DNA of 64,000 nucleotides, taken from assembly GCA_958496175.1 (NCBI GenBank), contig OY292276.1, forward strand, positions 55,999,080 to 56,063,079, given 5' to 3'. This document shows positions 59,623 through 64,000 of this stretch, piece after piece; within the stretch, counting starts at the first letter, position 1, and each line of letters starts with the position of its first letter. The position numbers were made by a program, and so were the translations under genes. This DNA comes from Sisyra terminalis. Lineage: Eukaryota; Arthropoda; Insecta; Neuroptera; Sisyridae. A model generated the notes under the pieces. The model was not told the origin of the DNA. It was given only the letters and a program-made list of their open reading frames with translations, and did no database searches.

Positions 59623-59887
59623 AGACGCACTCCATGAGCTTAAACGAAAGCTCCTTCAGCATCCGCTGTATTCTCCGGACCTTGCACCGACGGGTTACCA
59701 TGTTTTCCGCTCCCTGTTGAACCATAAGAGGAGCTTTACTTGCGACAATGAAGAGGACCTTAAAAATTGATTTAACAACTTCTTTGATACCAAACCGGGG
59801 AGTTTTGGGTAAAACGGCTTCAACAAATTAGTCGAGAGGAGGAAAAAAGTCGTAAACAACAATGTCGATTACATAATTTATTAATGT
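59600..59887 (+). pseudogene. Mariner transposase C-terminal fragment, plus strand
   Basis: LHELKRKLLQHPLYSPDLAP (from about 59632), then TGYHVFRSLLNHKRSF, DNEEDLKN (stop) FNNFFDTKPGSF (stop) NGFNKLVERRKKVVNN and VDYIIY, ending near 59884. This is the C-terminal third of a mariner transposase. The third catalytic Asp (normally in PSDYH) is Gly here (PTGYH). Two in-frame stops sit where Trp is expected. It faces away from the - strand fragment next to it. Confidence 0.85.
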
Positions 59888-59999
59888 TTTGTTATAACTA
59901 TTGATTTTTGTTTAAATAAAGAATGAAAGAAAAAAGTTAAAAAAGAAAATAGAATAGCGAAATAAATTATATGGTTCCTTCATTCTTCTTCTTTGTCTA

Positions 60000-60130
60000 G
60001 TACCTCTTCAAAGTTGAAGATTGGTGATCAACACTTCATGATGATTATGCAAGGAATGCCCCGAGAAGACAAAAGCAGAGATTTTCCGCGGCCTTCTACA
60101 TCCTTAAGCCGTTGACTTTTGCTGGTCAAT
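60000..60130 (-). pseudogene. LINE 3' tail, short relic
   Basis: On the - strand it matches the 3' end of the 12885-14480 family: gatcaccaatcttcaa followed by a GAAGAAGAATG-type tail at 60000. Only the last 100 or so bases remain. Confidence 0.5.
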
Positions 60131-60470
60131 TATTTTTCTTTCTAAAGATAAAAAAGAGTTCAACAATTGGAGACCCTACACACGGAATCATGGTTACAGA
60201 ACCGAATTCAAATTAATTTTAAAATGGCTACAAAAGAAATTGTCGAAATGGTTTCTTTTTTTTTCAAATTCTTTGCCGATTTTTTTGGTGCAGAACATTG
60301 TTTTTTTTTATTTACTATATACACTTTCAGCAGATATCTTATACTTAATAGTTAGGCTAATATAATAATATTCCCCAGTACAATGGCATGTAAATAGGTG
60401 CCCGGTTTCTATAAGCCCTACCAAAGTTATATAATTAATTTGTAATTATTTTAATCCCTAATTTGGTCTC

Positions 60471-60720
60471 CTAATCTGCTACTTTTAGTCTTCTATTACT
60501 GACCCTGGGCAGTGGAGTTACCATAGCTGCTAATATTTTGTTGAGATGATCCTGTAGATAAGTCCAGTCCTTAACATAAAAATTCTGAAGTTGGTCATCA
60601 ATAAACGGTATGCCCAAACCCCTGTGTAGGATGTTGCCCCTCATGTACCACGGTGCTTCCCTTATTGTTCTTATGGCCCTATTTTGAAGGTTTTGTGTAA
60701 GCAAAACATTTGCCTTCTAA
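60471..60720 (-). pseudogene. Jockey-type LINE, reverse transcriptase C-terminus
   Basis: A - strand frame reads LTQNLQNRAIRTIREAPWYM (from about 60701) and then RGLGIPFIDDQLQNFYVK, ending LPRVSNRRLKVAD and a stop at 60471. LQNK.LR.I..APWY is the hallmark of the C-terminal region in Jockey-clade elements. The RT palm and endonuclease are absent, so this is a 5'-truncated copy, normal for LINEs. The frame itself is open over 77 codons, suggesting a younger insertion than the other LINE relics here. Confidence 0.8.
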
Positions 60721-62166
60721 AATTATGGGTATATTATGAATAATTCGGTTGAAAAAAAATGCAATTAATATTCAAAGCATTTAATCTATGACTATTTTTG
60801 GACCCAATTTAACAGGGAAGTAAATTGCGTTTTACCCCCCAAAAATCCTCCTAAATATTGAAAGATAAATTGAATTTTAAATCTTTTTCTAAGGCCAACA
60901 AAAGCTATAGACTTTTTAACAAAAAATTTCTCGGATTTTTTTTTACGAACTTTTTACAAATGAATATTTAAAAAAAAAGAGGACTTTGAATTAGATCTAC
61001 GCTTTGGCTGATTAAGGCTCAATTTTCGGAGCTTTACGCCCCGGGGAAAACAGGAAAAGATAATAAAAGAAAACCATGATTACTTATAGTTCACAAATTA
61101 TTTTTTTGAATTTTTAATCATTGATTTACAAACTATTTCTAAGTTATTGTAAGGAATCCCTAAAAATTTAAATTCCAAATACCACTGCGACCACTGTAAG
61201 TAAAATGATCTGTGATAAAGACGCAAAAAAATTAGACATTTAAATGGCCAAAAAGGGTATCAAGCAATATGGTAGAAAGATTTCAAGGGGCAAAAATGAA
61301 CAAAAGAAGAAATACTTACTACAAATATGATTGCATAATACTTCAAAATTGCCATAGAATTATTATTTTTCTTCTTAAATAAATTCTCAACTTTCCCAAA
61401 CACAAAACACTCACCTTTTCCATATAAATCTCCCTTACCTAATTTCCATTTTTTTTCCGCAATTATTTCCAATTTCCACCCCTGTTCAACCACTCTTTTT
61501 CAATGTCACACATCACATAATTAAATGCATTATCACCTGGCATTTTTGTATCGAAAAACGAAAAATAATTATCGTTCCAACCATAACTACTACCTGCAGT
61601 ATACCTATATGTATATATGTGTGTGGTTTGTGTGGGTGAATGTCGGCGGGAACGGAATGAGACCCTGAGGCTCCCCATTCATTAGGGTGATATAATTAAT
61701 AAGGTAATTAAAAAGATAGACACAACAAGACAAATTCAATAATAATTATTATTAATATTTATTTTAATTTTATAATTTCGGCTAAATTTATCATTTTTAT
61801 CGTCTTTCATCAATTTTTATTATACTTTTCAATAATTTATTTATAATATTTAATGCTCGATAATTATAACAAAAACATGTTTTTTTTAATTCTACCATAA
61901 TCGTAGTATAATTATTGTTTTTTTTAATTATCAATAAAGTTAGCGATAGATTTAATTGTTGTTTATATAGCAATTACGAAAAATAATGTTTAATTATACT
62001 TAAGGGGATTTTTTTTTATAAATATTTACAAGTTTTTATACATTAAATAAATAGGTTTCATGTACATTGAATAAAGCAAAAAGTTTGCGTTTTTAGCCCA
62101 GAAATCTGGAAGTTTAGCACACATTACACGAGTTCACTATGGGAGTTTTGTCCAGAAAACGTTGAT
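60721..62166 (-). other. Downstream flank and 3' UTR of hbn
   Basis: AT-rich, with an unusually T/A-rich run at 61680-62060. Two AATAAA signals on the - strand (61836-61841 and 61816-61821) lie about 325-350 nt after the hbn stop and are the likeliest polyadenylation signals. 61300-61680 is more complex (tatatgtatatatgtgtgtgg near 61608) with no recognised gene. Confidence 0.4.
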
Positions 62167-62818
62167 TTAAGATTGAGCTGGATGGGCCACTTGTTTGGGT
62201 TTGGGAACGACCAATCGTTGATGTTCCATGAGGAGGTGTTCTTGGGCGCGAAGCCGTAATGCATCGATGCTATTTCGGCGTGTTTCTTCGTTGGGTGACA
62301 ATTGCGGAGTGGGACTCGTTCCCGAAGCGTGCGATCCCATGGGACTTTTTTGAATATCTCGATCGTCAGGATTTGGTGAGAGGGTGCTCACACTGGCCGA
62401 AGGTATACTCGGCGTTGGTACACCCATCGGAAGACCCACAGGAACCGGAAGACCAGCAGCACTTCCCGCCAACATATACTGCGAAATCAGTGCATGAAAC
62501 GATGGCACCGACAACTGCGGATGAACCTTGGGCCCTCCAGGGCCCCACGGAAGACCCAACGCAGCCGCACCTGGTCCAAACATTCCCGGTGGAAAGCCCA
62601 ACCCTGGCCAAAATGGTTCCGTACCCAACGGCGGCATACCCAATTGAGCATGCAACGCAAAATCTGGAACACCTAATTCCCAAGAAAATTAGTCACTCAA
62701 ATCAACCCCCAAAAATTAACCAATAACTACCTGTCTGATCTGGATGCATATATCCCGTATCACGTCCCAAAGCCTTCTCCCGTTTTCGCCATTTAGCTCG
62801 CCGATTTTGAAACCACAC
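62167..62818 (-). CDS. hbn: Homeobrain (hbn), last two coding exons, 5' partial
   Basis: Paired-class homeodomain transcription factor. Exons on the - strand: 62818-62731 and 62672-62167, with a 58-bp intron (donor GTAGTT, acceptor AATTAG, phase 1). The first reads [15 protein letters not shown], starting at the same homeodomain 46/47 phase-0 intron as Rx (acceptor tttttttctcag), then [14 protein letters not shown] and a split Gly. The second opens [14 protein letters not shown], then a Gly/Pro/Ala-rich region, a block [15 protein letters not shown], a Ser/Pro-rich region, and an OAR-like motif [14 protein letters not shown]. It ends at a TAA at 62169-62167. RKREK, GY-x-x-PDQ-G-x-PDF and FHALISQYM match homeobrain as I remember it, not otp or ARX. 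The codon at 62655 is an internal Leu (TTG), not a start. Convergent with Rx. Confidence 0.78.
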
Positions 62819-63464
62819 CTGAGAAAAAAAAATACATAATTCAGTTAGTGTTTCATTTCAAAAAGCCAGACTTTCAAATGTTTCAACCCTTATTTTATTT
62901 GTCCCATCAATCAATTATATTAGCCATAAAATAATTACAGGTTTGTTTCTCAGTTTAAACACGCAAAATGGTTATGATCATTAATATCGCATATTTCACT
63001 TATGGAACTAGAAAAAAAAATCACTTTGCCATCCCTATTATTTCAACCCTAAAGAAATAAATTTAACTACACATTTTTTTTTTCGTCAAGAGACTTCTGG
63101 TTTGAACGTTGCAACTTTAAAAAAATAATGAAAAAAAATAATGTATTAGTAGGACTAATAAAAGTTGGAAAACACTGATCTATAGCATAATTCTTACTAG
63201 AAAGAATTGTTGATTTGGGATATATATAACGTGATCATAATTTTTTTGCTTCAAAGCGGGACACTTGTATATTTTAATACGAATACTGGAAAACCATATT
63301 ATGATTTTGCGTAAAATGATAACACTAGAAATATAGTAAAACTTAGTGCTTCTTTATTCGAAAAAAAATTATACAAAACAATTAAGATAATAATATGTGT
63401 AGTCTATTTATTGTCGATTCCCGCAGTTGTGGCAGCGATTACTAGCTAAAATTTGTAGATATTT
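62819..63464 (-). other. hbn intron, part
   Basis: Continues upstream of the exon that begins at 62818. AT-rich, no further homeobox exon. The preceding exon, with homeodomain residues 1-46, must lie beyond the window. Confidence 0.6.
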
Positions 63465-64000
63465 ATTTTTGTATGATTTTTATCCATGTAATTATATCGA
63501 AAATATTGTTGGGAATGACAAAAAACATCCTGTGAAAGTTTAAGCTCTTAATATTAATATTAAGAGATGCCGCATCGCAATTTTCGATTTTCCATTTAAA
63601 TAACATGGGAAAAATATTCTCTTGCACTTTGGAATTTTATAGTTCACGTTGGTGACAATATTTCGGAATGACCAAGGTATATTCTTGTAGAAAATTGAAT
63701 GATCTACAAAAAAAATTGTCTTACAAGTTTTTGATATATTTATTCCTTCAAAACTTATTCGAGGTCAAAGTTGAACTAAAGAGGACTTTTTTTTTCTATA
63801 ACATATCTCTTTAAAAGTTTTTGATATTTTTCACAGGTCCTTAGTTATTTGCATTAAACTGAAAATATTCGTAATTGTATTGTTTTAAATTAATAATATT
63901 CCCTGAATTATTATATTTTTAACATAATTTTTTTTTATTTTAATTAAATAACTTAGGACGTGTGAAAAATATCAAAAACTTTTTTGGAGATAAGTTATAG
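63465..64000. mobile_element. Long-palindrome MITE in the hbn intron, cut by window end
   Basis: The left arm runs from about 63465 (aattatatcgaaaatattg) through TTAATATTAATATTAA at 63549-63564 and the ggtcaaagttgaactaaag block. It passes a centre near 63930 and begins to return (gataagttatag) at the window end. It is the same subfamily as 8138-8843, with about 100 bp missing from this arm near 63785. Confidence 0.75.

Noticed and set aside
62259..62726. 155-codon + strand frame and other frames over the hbn exon
   Set aside because: Antisense or shifted shadows of the hbn coding exon. Only the 62167-62672 minus frame joins the homeodomain exon with correct splice phase.
1..64000. CRISPR arrays, rRNA or bacterial-type operons
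   Set aside because: No regularly spaced direct repeats, no rRNA landmarks, and the composition, introns and repeats are those of an animal nuclear genome.

Overview
The window is animal nuclear DNA, very AT-rich and almost gene-free. It is best explained as part of an insect genome. A beetle is plausible, but that is a guess from the kinds of repeats present. Only two host genes are supported, both paired-class homeobox genes seen from their 3' ends. At the left edge, on the + strand, is the last coding exon of a retinal homeobox gene (Rx), 516-920. At the right edge, on the - strand, are the last two coding exons of what I read as homeobrain (hbn), 62167-62818. The genes converge, with about 61 kb between their stop codons. 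Rx and hbn belong, with orthopedia, to the old homeobrain-Rx-orthopedia (HRO) homeobox cluster, so their being neighbours supports both names. Both genes are cut by the window, and their upstream homeobox exons lie outside it.

The 61 kb between them holds no other host gene I can support. Much of it is old, broken mobile DNA: two copies of a CR1-like LINE sharing a 3' hairpin (10.7-12.0 kb, 18.6-19.9 kb); several relics of endonuclease/reverse-transcriptase LINEs (3.3, 12.9-14.5, 35.1-36.3, 60.0 kb), one split by a hAT transposon (13226-13937); an I/R1-like LINE with an RNase H remnant (47.4-48.8 kb); a Jockey-type tail (60.5 kb); three Helitrons (25.5-27.2 minus, 31.2-32.9 plus, 49.9-51.8 plus); mariner transposase fragments in opposite orientations (58.9-59.9 kb); a decayed repetitive arthropod protein family (45.4-46.1 kb); and several MITEs, including a family of very long palindromes (8.1, 16.9, 28.1, 63.5 kb to the window end).

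The most interesting signal is a short RNA-like motif found in at least five otherwise different repeat families (3.9, 6.6, 9.2, 23.2, 38.7-39.9, 46.3-46.9 and 55.9 kb). It reads CTGAnGAA, then a hairpin whose arms differ between families but always pair and always begin with G and end with C, then GAAAC or GAAAT. It looks like a hammerhead-ribozyme core with one extra A before helix II. Three of the families form inverted pairs, two of these contain a partial tandem duplication on one arm, and one has a perfect 13-bp target-site duplication. This architecture suggests Penelope-like retroelements or their non-autonomous relatives.

Stretches of lower AT content and no visible repeat structure (about 4.7-6.3, 15.3-15.8, 20.9-21.4, 24.4-25.0, 29.2-30.1, 37.0-38.3, 40.1-40.6, 44.4-45.0 and 57.9-58.1 kb) are the likeliest places for enhancers or boundary elements of the two genes. 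That is an inference from composition and position only.
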